Shown here: in pieces, positions 8,275 to 17,289 of the stretch
Layout: each line of letters starts with the position of its first letter
Numbering within the stretch: position 1 is the stretch's first letter
NCBI GenBank assembly: GCA_937944295.1
Contig: CALDZL010000070.1
Location: 1-40,179, forward strand
DNA: 40,179 nucleotides
Source: an uncultured Sphingorhabdus sp.
GTDB taxonomy: Bacteria; Pseudomonadota; Alphaproteobacteria; Sphingomonadales; Sphingomonadaceae
Direction of reading: 5' to 3'
Notes under the pieces: generated by a model
The model's input: only the letters and a program-made list of their open reading frames with translations
Databases searched by the model: none
What the model was told of the DNA's origin: nothing
Made by a program: the position numbers and the translations under genes

Positions 8275-8651
8275 TGGAGAAGATAAAGTTGAGAGGTGGC
8301 TGCCATTGCGGCGCAGTCACCTATGAAATTATTAGCCCCATTTGCGCAGATATGTTGGATTGCAATTGCAGTATTTGTAATGCAAGCGGTTATATTCATC
8401 ATTTTATACCGCATAAAGACTTTTTGCTTTTGTCAGGCCAAGATATGCTGTCTTCCTATCGTTTTGGTAGCGGTGAGGCAGAGCATCTATTTTGTAAAAT
8501 ATGCGGGGTAAAAAGCTTTTACCAACCCCGATCTCACCCAGATTGCTATTCGGTTAATTTGAATATTTTGGATGACTCAGATGCAATAAAGGCTAATATA
8601 ATCCCATTTAATGGACGCAATTGGCAAGAGGCTAAATCTAAATTAGGTTAA
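8274..8651 (+). CDS. GFA-family (CENP-V/GFA zinc-binding) protein
   Basis: 125 residues. The zinc-cysteine pattern of the GFA fold is complete: GGCHCGAVTYE near the N-terminus, CNCSICN around residues 30-36 and LFCKICGVKSFY around 73-84. Family members include glutathione-dependent formaldehyde-activating enzyme, but most are of unknown substrate and the name should not be read as a proven activity. The ATG shares one base with the preceding TAA (TAATG), so it is translationally coupled to the hydrolase-OsmC fusion. That coupling suggests a joint role in handling reactive electrophiles or peroxides (inference). A terminator follows at 8729-8751. Confidence 0.92.
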   Translation: MEKIKLRGGCHCGAVTYEIISPICADMLDCNCSICNASGYIHHFIPHKDFLLLSGQDMLSSYRFGSGEAEHLFCKICGVKSFYQPRSHPDCYSVNLNILDDSDAIKANIIPFNGRNWQEAKSKLG

Positions 8652-8728
8652 ACCCAAATCTATAATCTAATCTGTAACTTCTATTCGCTTGCTTCAATTG
8701 CCCATAGCGATTATTATATGAAACATAG

Positions 8729-8751
8729 GCGGCCAAAAGAGCCGCTTTTTT
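8729..8751 (+). terminator. Intrinsic terminator after the OsmC-GFA unit
   Basis: A GC stem GCGGC / GCCGC (8729-8733 and 8741-8745) with a seven-base loop is followed at once by a run of six T. It lies 78 bases after the GFA stop codon and about 50 bases before the argD start, separating the two transcription units. Confidence 0.88.
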
Positions 8752-8799
8752 ATTTAATAACCAATAACTTTGACGTTCACCCATAAAAGGAGATGCCCA

Positions 8800-9990
8800 A
8801 TGACAATCAGTCCGCTTATGCCTGTATATCCTCGGTGCGACGTCCGACCAGTGCGGGGCGAAGGATGTTATTTATTTGATGAAAAAGGCGAGAGATACCT
8901 TGATTTCAGTAGCGGTATTGCCGTTAATGCGTTGGGCCATGCTCACCCTGAATTGACCAAGGTAATCCAAGACCAAGCCGCTACATTGATGCATGTATCT
9001 AATCTCTACGGCAGTCCGCAAGGCGAAAAATTAGCGCAAAAATTGGTGGATATAAGCTTTGCCGATACAGTATTTTTCACCAATAGCGGATCAGAGGCTA
9101 TTGAATGCGCGCTTAAAACCATGCGCGCCTATCATCAGTCGGCAGGAGATAAGGAGCGTTTTGAAATCATTACCTTCTCAAATGCCTTTCATGGCCGTAC
9201 TCTGGCTGCGATTAGCGCATCGAGCCAAGAAAAAATGCATCATGGTTTTCACCCGTTGCTCAATGGTTTCAAATATGTAGAATTTGATGATTTAGAAGCG
9301 GTAAAAGATGCCATTGGTCCGCAAACGGCTGGTTTTTTGGTTGAACCTATCCAAGGCGAGGGCGGCATTAGGCCTGCATCGCATGAATTTATACAAGGCC
9401 TGCGTGATTTAGCGGATAAGTATGACATTTTGCTCGCTTTAGACGAGGTGCAATGCGGCGTTGCGCGCACGGGCGCTTTTTATGCTCATGAAAATTATGG
9501 TATTACACCTGATATTCTTGCGAGTGCAAAAGGATTGGGAGGAGGTTTTCCCATGGGGGCCTGCCTTACCACAGAAAAAGCTGCGCGTGGCATGACTTTT
9601 GGCAGCCATGGTTCTACTTATGGAGGAAACCCGCTTGCTATGGCTGTAGGCAGCACGATGCTAGATATAGTCACTGAATCAGGCTTTTTACAACATGTCC
9701 GTGATATGGGAGATAAATTAACGGCAAGGATTGAACAATTTATGGGCAATTATCCTGACTTGTTTGAATTGGTTCGCGGGCAGGGGCTGATGCTTGGCAT
9801 AAAAATGAAAAGCGATAGCCGTGCATTCGTTGCACATTTAAGGGATAATCATCGCCTATTAACGGTCGCGGCTGGCGATAATGTAATCCGCCTTTTGCCG
9901 CCTTTGATTGTCACCGAAGAGCATATCAATGATTTTATGGAACGTCTTTCTGCTGGAGCAGCATCCTATATTATAATTGCAGAGGAATAG
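8800..9990 (+). CDS. argD: Acetylornithine aminotransferase
   Basis: 396 residues. A class-III PLP aminotransferase that converts N-acetylglutamate semialdehyde to N-acetylornithine in arginine synthesis, and in many bacteria also acts in lysine synthesis. Visible landmarks are [23 protein letters not shown] (PLP phosphate), [13 protein letters not shown], the Asp of LDEVQCG, the PLP lysine K244 in SAKGLGGG, and [13 protein letters not shown]. The ATG at 8800 follows AAAAGGAG (8785-8791) by eight bases, which rules out the upstream in-frame ATG at 8770. It is the first gene of argD-argF-hslO; only two bases separate its stop from the argF start. Confidence 0.97.
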   Translation: MTISPLMPVYPRCDVRPVRGEGCYLFDEKGERYLDFSSGIAVNALGHAHPELTKVIQDQAATLMHVSNLYGSPQGEKLAQKLVDISFADTVFFTNSGSEAIECALKTMRAYHQSAGDKERFEIITFSNAFHGRTLAAISASSQEKMHHGFHPLLNGFKYVEFDDLEAVKDAIGPQTAGFLVEPIQGEGGIRPASHEFIQGLRDLADKYDILLALDEVQCGVARTGAFYAHENYGITPDILASAKGLGGGFPMGACLTTEKAARGMTFGSHGSTYGGNPLAMAVGSTMLDIVTESGFLQHVRDMGDKLTARIEQFMGNYPDLFELVRGQGLMLGIKMKSDSRAFVAHLRDNHRLLTVAAGDNVIRLLPPLIVTEEHINDFMERLSAGAASYIIIAEE

Positions 9991-9992
9991 TC

Positions 9993-10928
9993 ATGAAACG
10001 TGATTTTTTAAACCTCAATGATGCTGGAGCTAGTGGCATAACGGCAATATTAAATGATGCCTTGGACTTAAAAGCGGCACGTAAAAACAAACCCAAAGGT
10101 GCAATAGATGATAATGCATCCCTAGTGGACCATGCGCTTGCGATGATATTTGAGAAAAATTCTACGCGCACTAGAGCCTCATTTGATATGAGTATCAAAC
10201 AATTGGGTGGCAGCAGCATGATTATGGATGCGGGCACAATGCAGCTTGGAAGAGGTGAAACAATTGCTGATACAGCACATGTCTTATCGCGTTATGTGGA
10301 TGCTATTATGCTGCGTACTAATGAGCATGATAAAGTGCAGTCCTTGGCGCATCATGCAACTGTGCCTGTAATAAATGGTTTAACAGATTTATCGCATCCT
10401 TGCCAAATTTGTGCAGATATGCTGACAATGATTGAACAAGGCAAGGCCTTAACAGGGTTGAATATTGCTTGGTTTGGTGATGGAAATAATGTCGCTAATT
10501 CCCTGATAGAAGCGGCAGGCCTTATGAAATTTAATCTCATATTAGCATTGCCAGCGGGTTGTGAACCTAAACATGATTTTGTGACTGAAGCGCGCAATGT
10601 TGGTGCGCAAATTGATATTATACGTGATCCTACAAAAGCTGCTACAGATGCTGATATTATCATGACGGATACATGGGTTTCTATGGGTCAGGCTGACAGT
10701 GATAAAATCATTGCAAAGATGATGCCTTATCAAGTTACTGATAATATTATGGCTCTAGCCAAAGACGATGCTCTATTCATGCATTGTCTGCCAGCACATG
10801 CAGGAAAAGAAGTGGTGCAATCTGTATTGGATAGCAAGTATTCGGTTGTGTTTGATCAAGCAGAAAACCGCCTGCATGCCCAAAAATCAATATTGCGCTG
10901 GTGTTTTGGCTTGATTGATTGTGACTAA
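9993..10928 (+). CDS. argF: Ornithine carbamoyltransferase
   Basis: 311 residues. It transfers the carbamoyl group of carbamoyl phosphate to ornithine, giving citrulline. The carbamoyl-phosphate loop is STRTR (S57-R61), followed by HPCQ in [10 protein letters not shown], the ornithine-binding DTWVSMG and the catalytic Cys in [10 protein letters not shown]. Length and order match anabolic OTCases. The ribosome binding site GAGGAA lies in the last codons of argD, so translation is linked. Having argD and argF adjacent with hslO behind is a common order in sphingomonads. Confidence 0.97.
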   Translation: MKRDFLNLNDAGASGITAILNDALDLKAARKNKPKGAIDDNASLVDHALAMIFEKNSTRTRASFDMSIKQLGGSSMIMDAGTMQLGRGETIADTAHVLSRYVDAIMLRTNEHDKVQSLAHHATVPVINGLTDLSHPCQICADMLTMIEQGKALTGLNIAWFGDGNNVANSLIEAAGLMKFNLILALPAGCEPKHDFVTEARNVGAQIDIIRDPTKAATDADIIMTDTWVSMGQADSDKIIAKMMPYQVTDNIMALAKDDALFMHCLPAHAGKEVVQSVLDSKYSVVFDQAENRLHAQKSILRWCFGLIDCD

Positions 10929-10969
10929 TTATATGCATATAAAAGTAATGATTGATATGAGAAAATAAT

Positions 10970-11866
10970 ATGAACGAACAATCTGAAATTATGAATGACC
11001 AGCTATTGCATTTTACTATAGCTTCAAGAGATGTTCGCGGACGTATTGTGCGCATAGACACGGCATTGAATGCGATAATTTCGGTGCATAATTATCCTCC
11101 TCTGATCGAGAATCTCTTAGCTGAAACAATCACATTAGCAGCTGTGATAGGCTCTACACTCAAAAATGAGGATGGGCAGATGACTATCCAAGCGCAGAGT
11201 GCAGATGGAGTAATTTCCCTACTCGTATGTGATTATATAGCGGGCGCAGTGCGTGGCTATGTCCAATTTGATCAACATAAGTTTGATGCGCGTGAAGACG
11301 ATAGTTTAGAAACATTATTTGCTGATGGTTATTTGGCAATCACTATCGATCGTGCCAAGCAAGGACGCTATCAGGGCATTGTGCCGCTTGACGGGAGTTC
11401 AATCACCGATTGCGTAGAGCATTATTTTGTACAATCGGAACAATTGCCTACTAAAATCATCTATGGTATTAGGGGAGATAGCAATAAAATTACAGGCGCG
11501 TTGTTGGTACAGCATTTACCCGATGGTGAAGAAGGTAAAGAGCGTTTACATGTACGTTTGGATCATCCAGAATGGGAACATGTAAAAATATTGTCGCAAA
11601 GTATGAGTCCAGAAGAACTTGTTGACACGTGCATACCGCTGGAAGAATTGGCGTGGCGTTTGTTCCATGAAGAAGAGGTGCGGATAGAAAAAGGTGATAT
11701 AATTAGCAGGGGTTGCCGATGCAATGAAGCTCATATTCGCGATGTTATAGCCAAATTTCCAGATAGCGAGCGCCAAGAGATGGCCAATGAAGAGGGGCAA
11801 ATTGTGGTTGACTGTAAGTTCTGTTCAAAAGATTTTTTTATCAGTCTAGCGTCTTTAGCAAATTAA
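10970..11866 (+). CDS. hslO: Hsp33 redox-regulated chaperone
   Basis: 298 residues. Hsp33 is a cytosolic holdase that is switched on when oxidants release zinc from its four cysteines. All four are here in the standard spacing: C249 and C251 in GCRCNEAHI, C282 and C285 in VDCKFC. The N-terminal folding domain (LLAETITLAAVIGSTLK, QMTIQAQSADG, GAVRGYV) is complete. It is the last gene of the argD-argF-hslO unit, 41 bases after argF. No clear terminator was found after it; the next 150 bases are AT-rich without recognisable structure. Confidence 0.96.
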   Translation: MNEQSEIMNDQLLHFTIASRDVRGRIVRIDTALNAIISVHNYPPLIENLLAETITLAAVIGSTLKNEDGQMTIQAQSADGVISLLVCDYIAGAVRGYVQFDQHKFDAREDDSLETLFADGYLAITIDRAKQGRYQGIVPLDGSSITDCVEHYFVQSEQLPTKIIYGIRGDSNKITGALLVQHLPDGEEGKERLHVRLDHPEWEHVKILSQSMSPEELVDTCIPLEELAWRLFHEEEVRIEKGDIISRGCRCNEAHIRDVIAKFPDSERQEMANEEGQIVVDCKFCSKDFFISLASLAN

Positions 11867-12019
11867 TTAAAAGCATTTTATATCAGTGTTTTAATAGTAT
11901 TTTGCCATATTATAGCCTCATTCTATCTATGATATAACACAATTGGTCGACAAATAAGACATAATATGCTACTATGTAAAATATAGATAAATGTAAAATT
12001 GAAAAGAAAGGAAAATATT

Positions 12020-12442
12020 ATGTTTCAATATAAAATAATGTTTCCATCTATTATTATGGCATCTTTATTAGTAGGGGCACTTACAATAGCAACGCCGCAT
12101 GCTGCACAGGCTCAAGATTCTAATCTATTATCCTCTCTAAAATCTGGACTATGGCAGTTTCGTGAGAAAGAGCGCAGTGATGATATAGTCGATGCTATAT
12201 GTGTAGGCGATATTAACAAAATGATTAAAATCAAAAATAAAAATGATAGCTGTACCTTTAAAATGCTATCTGAATCTGGAAATAGCGTGACTTATGATTA
12301 TAATTGCGCTGGTAAAGGTAAAGGCCGTACGACCATTCGTAAGGAAACAAGTGGATTGGTACAAATATCTTCACAAGGCATAACCGATGGCCAATTATTT
12401 GATTTTAAATTAGAAGCACGGCATGCTGGAAATTGTCGTTAA
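12020..12442 (+). CDS. DUF3617-type secreted protein
   Basis: 140 residues. The ATG at 12020 follows AAAGGAAA and is preferred over the upstream TTG at 11999. A signal peptide of about 30 residues ends AAQA before QDSN, so it is periplasmic. The mature part fits DUF3617: LKSGLWQFREKE, a pair of cysteines (VDAICVG, DSCTFKM), YDYNCAGKGKG and the closing LEARHAGNC. The cysteines probably form disulfides. The function is unknown; proteins of this family are common in sphingomonads, often in several copies. It is monocistronic. Confidence 0.8.
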   Translation: MFQYKIMFPSIIMASLLVGALTIATPHAAQAQDSNLLSSLKSGLWQFREKERSDDIVDAICVGDINKMIKIKNKNDSCTFKMLSESGNSVTYDYNCAGKGKGRTTIRKETSGLVQISSQGITDGQLFDFKLEARHAGNCR

Positions 12443-12539
12443 AGGACTAGAATAGAGAATTTGGTCTAATTAATCCTTTAATATAGGAATACATTGCAGA
12501 TTTTACACCAAATTACTGCGGCATTAACCATTTATTTAC

Positions 12540-12627
12540 TACGCTTTGTTTATGCAGGATGAGTATCAAGTAGATACTTTCCTCCCTTAAGACTTTTTAG
12601 ACCGCTTTTTATAGCGGTCTTTTTTTA
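12540..12627 (+). ncRNA. Candidate small RNA with CCUCCC loop and strong terminator
   Basis: Between the DUF3617 gene and btuD is a two-hairpin unit. The first stem is AGTATC/GATACT (12562-12567 and 12573-12578), followed by an unpaired TTCCTCCCTTAA (anti-Shine-Dalgarno type) at 12579-12590. An 8-bp terminator stem AGACCGCT/AGCGGTCT (12599-12606 and 12613-12620) then leads into eight T. This layout resembles the short alphaproteobacterial sRNAs of the mmgR/suhB type (from memory; no search was run). The 5' end is estimated; no clear promoter was identified. The alternative is simply a long 3' UTR with terminator for the DUF3617 gene, and the terminator also faces the end of btuD. Confidence 0.5.
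12599..12627 (+). terminator. Strong intrinsic terminator
   Basis: A perfect 8-bp stem (12599-12606 with 12613-12620), a six-base loop and a run of eight T. It ends the DUF3617 transcript or the candidate small RNA and lies directly at the 3' end of the convergent btu operon, whose last stop codon is at 12630. Confidence 0.92.
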
Positions 12628-12629
12628 TT

Positions 12630-13385
12630 CTAAACCCGTAGAATATTATGAATATTAATTCCGCCTGAATCATAAACAATATCTACCTTTATTCCGAAAA
12701 CATGCTCTATTATTCTCGGTTTTAAAACCTCTTGCGTTGGTCCTTCGGCATTAATCTCTCCTTCATTCATAATGATGACATTATCTGCCAATTGCGCCGC
12801 TTGCTGTAGATCGTGCATAATAATCACGATCGATTTGCCATGACTAGCCAATGATTTGAGCAAATCGGCCATATCAAATTGATGCGCCAAATCAAGATTG
12901 GCCATAGGTTCATCAAGCAATATCCATTCTGGTTCACCCGCCAATAATCTTGCGAATAAAACGCGGCTCAGTTCACCGCCAGATAGGTGATCGGACTTGC
13001 GGTCTGCCAAATGCTGGACATTGGCCATCAGCATGGCGTTTTGAATGGCTTTTTCATCACCATTTTTGCGGTAGTGTGGCGTGCGGCCAAGCGCGACAAT
13101 GTGGCGCACCGAAATATTCCAATTCACTTCGCTGCGCTGCGGCAAATACCCTATTAATTTTGCGCGCTCCTTCATACTCATTTGATGAATATTATCATCA
13201 CCAATATATATGGTGCCCGTATTTATGGCGCGCAGCCCAGCAAGAGCCGACAATAATGTGGTTTTTCCTGCTCCATTGGGACCGATAATTGCGGTGATTT
13301 TGCCCGTTTCTACTTGCCCAGAGACATTTGATACTATCTGTTTATTATTGGCTGTAACGCTAATATTATCGAAAGCTAAATTCAT
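12630..13385 (-). CDS. btuD: Cobalamin ABC transporter, ATP-binding protein
   Basis: 251 residues. A cytoplasmic ABC ATPase with Walker A GPNGAGKTT (35-43), a Q-loop in YLPQRSEVNW, the signature LSGGELSR, Walker B WILLDEP, and the switch His in IIMHDLQQA. It belongs to the iron-siderophore/haem/B12 importer class (type II). B12 is assigned as substrate because the gene is the last of the operon headed by a cobalamin riboswitch and btuB. Its ATG overlaps the btuC stop (ATGA). By itself the sequence could equally be a HmuV- or FecE-type ATPase. Confidence 0.9.
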   Translation of the reverse strand: MNLAFDNISVTANNKQIVSNVSGQVETGKITAIIGPNGAGKTTLLSALAGLRAINTGTIYIGDDNIHQMSMKERAKLIGYLPQRSEVNWNISVRHIVALGRTPHYRKNGDEKAIQNAMLMANVQHLADRKSDHLSGGELSRVLFARLLAGEPEWILLDEPMANLDLAHQFDMADLLKSLASHGKSIVIIMHDLQQAAQLADNVIIMNEGEINAEGPTQEVLKPRIIEHVFGIKVDIVYDSGGINIHNILRV

Positions 13386-14347
13386 ACAAGCCTCCTACGC
13401 ATATGATATAAAAGCGCGAGGAAAAAGGGCGCACCCATTAGGGACATGGTAATGCCAAGGCGCAGCTCGCTTGCCGATGGTATGATACGAATGATGCTAT
13501 CGGCGGCCAAGATTAATATTGCGCCCGCTATTGCCGATGGGATCAGCAGGCTGCTGGGTTTTTCATCGGTTAGAGGGCGCATAAGATGCGGAACAACTAG
13601 ACCAACAAAACCAATAATACCCGTGACCGCTACCGATGCACCAACGGTAAAGCCAATACCTATAACGAGCAAATATTGTAGCATCGCGATATTCACGCCC
13701 ATTGAAATGGCTACCTCTTGCCCTAATGTTAGAGCATCGAGCATTTTGGCGATGCACAGCAAAGCTATCATACCTATCATTACTAATGGCGCCGTAAAAT
13801 ATATATCATTCCAGCTACGATCAGTAATGGCCCCCATAAGCCAAGTGATAATTTCTGACGATGCAAAGGGATTGGGAGCAAGCGATATGAGCAATGCGGT
13901 GAGCGAGCCTGTGAGGCTGGATAATATAAGCCCTGCCAGTGTGAAAATGATTAAACTTCCCGAACGACCAGCGAGCAAGGCGAGGAGCGTCATACCCAAT
14001 GCTGCGCCTAATAGGGCGAAGAGGGGTAATATCCAAAAGCCGCTTAACCCCAAAAATATAGAGAATATAGCACCGAGTGCAGCGCTAGAAGATATTCCAA
14101 ATAGGCCAGGATCGGCGAGGGGATTGCGCAAAAACCCTTGCATAGCAGCGCCAGCCATACCCAGTGCGGCGCCAATGATAATGCCCAGTAAAGTGCGCGG
14201 CAGGCGCAGTTCAAAAATGATGGCAGTATTTTGTTCGCCCGATAAAAATTCTAATGGAGAAATCCAGACCTTGCCCGCTAATATGGATAATATTGCGGTT
14301 AATAATAATGATAATGACAATATTATAATGAGATAGGATTGTTTCAT
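13382..14347 (-). CDS. btuC: Cobalamin ABC transporter, permease
   Basis: 321 residues, very hydrophobic, about ten membrane helices, FecCD family. Typical landmarks are LRLPRTLLGIIIGAALGMAGAAMQGFLRNPLADPGLFGISSSAALGA near the N-terminus (split here over residues about 47-93) and GFVGLVVPHLMRPL before the last helices. It forms the inner-membrane channel of the B12 importer. It overlaps btuF upstream and btuD downstream by four bases each (ATGA), so the importer subunits are tightly coupled. A long antisense frame over this gene is a shadow. Confidence 0.92.
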   Translation of the reverse strand: MKQSYLIIILSLSLLLTAILSILAGKVWISPLEFLSGEQNTAIIFELRLPRTLLGIIIGAALGMAGAAMQGFLRNPLADPGLFGISSSAALGAIFSIFLGLSGFWILPLFALLGAALGMTLLALLAGRSGSLIIFTLAGLILSSLTGSLTALLISLAPNPFASSEIITWLMGAITDRSWNDIYFTAPLVMIGMIALLCIAKMLDALTLGQEVAISMGVNIAMLQYLLVIGIGFTVGASVAVTGIIGFVGLVVPHLMRPLTDEKPSSLLIPSAIAGAILILAADSIIRIIPSASELRLGITMSLMGAPFFLALLYHMRRRLV

Positions 14348-15177
14348 GAGGCTGACTTTACATAGTCTGCATGAATTTGCTTGAGATGCTTAGCGGCTTT
14401 GATGATGGTTGGCCCTGCGCACCAGATCATAGATTGCGGGAAATCAACTACATCACTATCAATCTTATTCAAAATAGGATGCTGCAATATGCGGTCTGCC
14501 CCGTTGCCGCCGCGTAATATGATGGATGGCGGAGTGGCGCTTAATCGCTCTAGGCCGATTATATCCCATTGTGATAAGCCATAATGATGCGCAACATTCG
14601 TAAACCCTGTATGCGCTAACAATTCATCAATGAGAGTATTCTCACCCGGAACGAGGCCGCCGCGTTGCCAAACAATCGCTTCGATCATCTCATCTTTGGT
14701 TATATTATGATTAGGCATGGAGCTTTCTAGTGCCAAATCAATCTTGCTATTCAGTGCTTTTCCGCGTGCACCTTGATTGATAGCGGCGGCAATATTGCTA
14801 ATTTGCGCTTTGCTTTCAGCGATACTATTAGCAACTGGGCTTTGCAGCACGGGAATATCTAATTTATGCAAAGCCTCTAAGGTAGAAGCACTCAGATGTC
14901 CGCCAGCGAGAACTAAACTGGGTTTGAGCGCAATAATTTCCTCTGCGCTTTGTCCAACAGCGGCAAATTTTTGAGCCTGTTTCATATCAACAGAGGAAGC
15001 ATTTTTGTCGTGTGAATAATGGCTAATCGCGCCAATTTGTTCAGCATCTGCTATTTCTAATAATATGGCATCGGTGCAAGGATTGATGGAAATGATTTTG
15101 CCTTTATTGGCCTCATCCACCTTGCTGCACCCCGTGAAAAACAGAGCGCAGCACAATAGTGAGGCAAATTTAAGCAT
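14344..15177 (-). CDS. btuF: Cobalamin-binding lipoprotein of the ABC importer
   Basis: 277 residues. The ATG at 15177 overlaps the btuB stop by one base (TGATG). A lipoprotein signal ends FFTGC. The mature part is a class-III periplasmic binding protein: IISINPCTDAILLEIAD, IGAISHYSHD, VGQSAEEIIALKPSLVLAGG, a long linking helix, and a C-terminal lobe with IILRGGNGADRI. It delivers the substrate from the TonB receptor to the permease. B12 specificity is inferred from the riboswitch and receptor. Confidence 0.9.
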   Translation of the reverse strand: MLKFASLLCCALFFTGCSKVDEANKGKIISINPCTDAILLEIADAEQIGAISHYSHDKNASSVDMKQAQKFAAVGQSAEEIIALKPSLVLAGGHLSASTLEALHKLDIPVLQSPVANSIAESKAQISNIAAAINQGARGKALNSKIDLALESSMPNHNITKDEMIEAIVWQRGGLVPGENTLIDELLAHTGFTNVAHHYGLSQWDIIGLERLSATPPSIILRGGNGADRILQHPILNKIDSDVVDFPQSMIWCAGPTIIKAAKHLKQIHADYVKSAS

Positions 15178-17150
15178 CAAAATGCAGCTCTAATGCCAAC
15201 AAAACCACCAAAACCTGGTGTGGCAAAACCCGCAGCGGTTTGATATTGTTCGTCAAAGATATTCTCTAAACGGCCATAAAGCTCAAAACCATCCGTGATT
15301 TCGGTGCTTGCACGCAAATTAACAAGCGTATAGCCATCCAGTTCATTACTGTTGCCCGCATCATCAAAACTATCACCCACATTGCGAATATCGAGGCCAA
15401 TCCCAACGGGGCGGTTTGCTATTTCACCGCTCCAATCGCTGCTGAAGGTGATGGCATGTTCGGGTCGCCGAGCAAGTTCATTGCCTTCATTCGCATTGCC
15501 TGCGGATTGATTTTGCGTATCAACATAGCTGTAAACGACGCTGGTTGTAAAAAATTCGCTGATATTGAGGCCTAATTGTGTGTCAATACCGCGTGCGCGC
15601 GTTTCGATAATATTATCAAATGTACCAAAAGGACGATTGGTGCAAATACCGCCCATAATGCCAGCACAAGATATGAAATCAATTTGATTATCTGTATCGC
15701 GCTGAAAAGCGGTTACTTCCCAAAATATCCCGCTCGCGTTGCGGTCCGCAGAGCTAATGCCTATTTCATAGCTTTTGCTCTCTTCGGGATTGAGCGTTTC
15801 ATTGCCAAATGCACTGAGCAATTGGAACAGGCTAGGCGCCTTAAACCCTTCATTATAGGCAGCCTTTAGATTGATTGTATCGGTTAGGCTATATATCGCA
15901 TTGCCGCCCAATGTGACTTCAGTGCCAAATTGCTCATGATCATCAAGACGCACGCCGCCTGCGAGTGTGAGATCACCAAGGTCTCCTGATAGATAGGCAT
16001 AGAGGCTATCGATACCCGATCCCGCGCTTACGCCTGTAGGCCCAGTGGTAAAGGCGCTTTCTTCATTTTCAGCGCCCAAGTCTAATGTAAATTGGTCGGA
16101 TAGATCAATATTGGCGCGTAGTTCTATACGCTCGGTACGGCCCCGTGAGAAAAAATCAAAGCTCATCGGGTTCGACGGATCAAAATTATCTCGGTTATTA
16201 TCCAATAATGAATAAGCAGCGCTGAGATTGAATCCATTGCCATTATATTCCAAACCGCCATAGACGGATATTTCCTGCGTATCTTGTAATTCATTGGTAT
16301 CGGCAAAAGCAAAGGTGGGGGCAGGGAAGCCATCAATTTCAAGCCGTCCATCGGCAAAGCGTCCGCGAACTTGCGCCGTTAAATTGTCGGTAATGGATAA
16401 ATCCACGCGTCCATTGACATAAAATTGCTCAAAACCATCATCTTCGGTTCCGCCATCAAAGCTAGAAAATCCATCATTATTAAAATAACCGCTGCTCAAG
16501 CCAATATTGAGCGGCCCGACATTTTGGTTGATTGATGCATTGAAAGAGCGTGTATCATCGCGGCCATATTCGGCGTTTGCAGTAACGCTATTTTCGTTCG
16601 ATGATGTAGTGATATTGATAACGCCGCCAATGGCTTGACTGCCCCAGATGATACTGTTTGATCCGCGTAGCACTTCGATTTTGGATAAGCCGCCGGTGAG
16701 TAGATTACCAAAATCAAATCCGCCGCCCGGTGATGATGGATCATTAACGCGAACGCCATCGATCAATACTAGCACTTGCTCGGCTTCCGATCCTCTTATG
16801 CGTACGCCCGTAAAACCGCCGATTGGGCCGTTGCGCGTTGTGGTTACGCCAGGAACACGCTCTAAGATCGTGGTAATATCTTGGGTCTGGACGCGCTCTA
16901 TCTCCTCTTCGCCAATGATCGAAATAGCATGGCCGCTATTATTTACCTTATTTGCGCTACCGCTGGCAGTAACAACAATTGCTGTTGATCTGATTGTATC
17001 TGCAAAAACAACATCATAATCATCGCTTTGTTTCTCATTTGTAGCGGTTTGATTATCTTCACTCTCTTGTGCAAAAGTGGGAACAGATAGCGCTGATAAA
17101 GCACAGCCACCCAATAAAGAGAGAGAGCGTATATTTTTATAATTTAACAT
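15177..17150 (-). CDS. btuB: TonB-dependent cobalamin receptor
   Basis: 657 residues. An outer-membrane receptor that takes up vitamin B12 with TonB energy. The signal peptide is about residues 1-27 (ending TFA before QES). The plug domain carries ISIIGEEEIERVQTQDI, VPGVTTTRNGP, RIRGSEAEQVLVLIDGVRVNDP and GSNSIIWGSQAIGGVINI. A 22-strand-type barrel follows, with the LNPEESKSYEIG stretch and a final aromatic residue (FVGIRAAF). Compared with E. coli BtuB it is slightly longer. It is first in btuB-btuF-btuC-btuD. Expression is controlled by the riboswitch at 17290-17452; AAGGAAA lies just before the ATG. The codons are less AT-biased than in neighbours. Confidence 0.95.
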   Translation of the reverse strand: MLNYKNIRSLSLLGGCALSALSVPTFAQESEDNQTATNEKQSDDYDVVFADTIRSTAIVVTASGSANKVNNSGHAISIIGEEEIERVQTQDITTILERVPGVTTTRNGPIGGFTGVRIRGSEAEQVLVLIDGVRVNDPSSPGGGFDFGNLLTGGLSKIEVLRGSNSIIWGSQAIGGVINITTSSNENSVTANAEYGRDDTRSFNASINQNVGPLNIGLSSGYFNNDGFSSFDGGTEDDGFEQFYVNGRVDLSITDNLTAQVRGRFADGRLEIDGFPAPTFAFADTNELQDTQEISVYGGLEYNGNGFNLSAAYSLLDNNRDNFDPSNPMSFDFFSRGRTERIELRANIDLSDQFTLDLGAENEESAFTTGPTGVSAGSGIDSLYAYLSGDLGDLTLAGGVRLDDHEQFGTEVTLGGNAIYSLTDTINLKAAYNEGFKAPSLFQLLSAFGNETLNPEESKSYEIGISSADRNASGIFWEVTAFQRDTDNQIDFISCAGIMGGICTNRPFGTFDNIIETRARGIDTQLGLNISEFFTTSVVYSYVDTQNQSAGNANEGNELARRPEHAITFSSDWSGEIANRPVGIGLDIRNVGDSFDDAGNSNELDGYTLVNLRASTEITDGFELYGRLENIFDEQYQTAAGFATPGFGGFVGIRAAF

Positions 17151-17165
17151 TTATTTTCCTTCTGT

Positions 17166-17179
17166 GGGCGCACCCGCCC
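17166..17179 (-). promoter_or_regulatory. GC hairpin just before the btuB ribosome binding site
   Basis: On the btuB mRNA GGGCG-GGUG-CGCCC forms a compact hairpin whose 3' side ends about five bases before the AAGGAAA ribosome binding site. No T-run follows, so it is not an intrinsic terminator. The same TTGGGCGG string occurs earlier in the leader (17273-17280), which could compete for the CGCCC arm. This suggests the riboswitch output acts on translation (inference). Confidence 0.5.
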
Positions 17180-17193
17180 AAAACGTTATGGCA

Positions 17194-17250
17194 CTATGCC
17201 GTCACGCGAAGGATCAATATCTGGGTGTCTCTACATGAGATCCAGTTCAT
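17194..17250 (-). CDS. Possible 18-codon upstream ORF in the btuB leader
   Basis: Between the riboswitch core and btuB the transcript has ATG at 17250, seven bases after a good ribosome binding site AAAGGGA (17258-17264). It has 18 codons and a TAG at 17194-17196. The peptide would read MNWISCRDTQILILRVTA. Nothing of this size can be assigned a function from sequence. It may be a leader peptide whose translation affects folding around btuB, or chance. It is open in one frame only and ends 44 bases before btuB. Confidence 0.4.
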   Translation of the reverse strand: MNWISCRDTQILILRVTA

Positions 17251-17289
17251 GACTTCGTCCCTTTGGTGCACCCCGCCCAAATGGATAGA

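Noticed and set aside
13446-14336. 296-codon open frame on the plus strand
   Set aside because: It lies fully antisense to btuC, which has clear family motifs. The translation is low-complexity Ile/Pro/Ala with no recognisable domain.
12630-15177. Iron-siderophore or haem importer instead of B12
   Set aside because: The subunits alone would fit, but the operon starts with a clear cobalamin riboswitch followed by a BtuB-type receptor.
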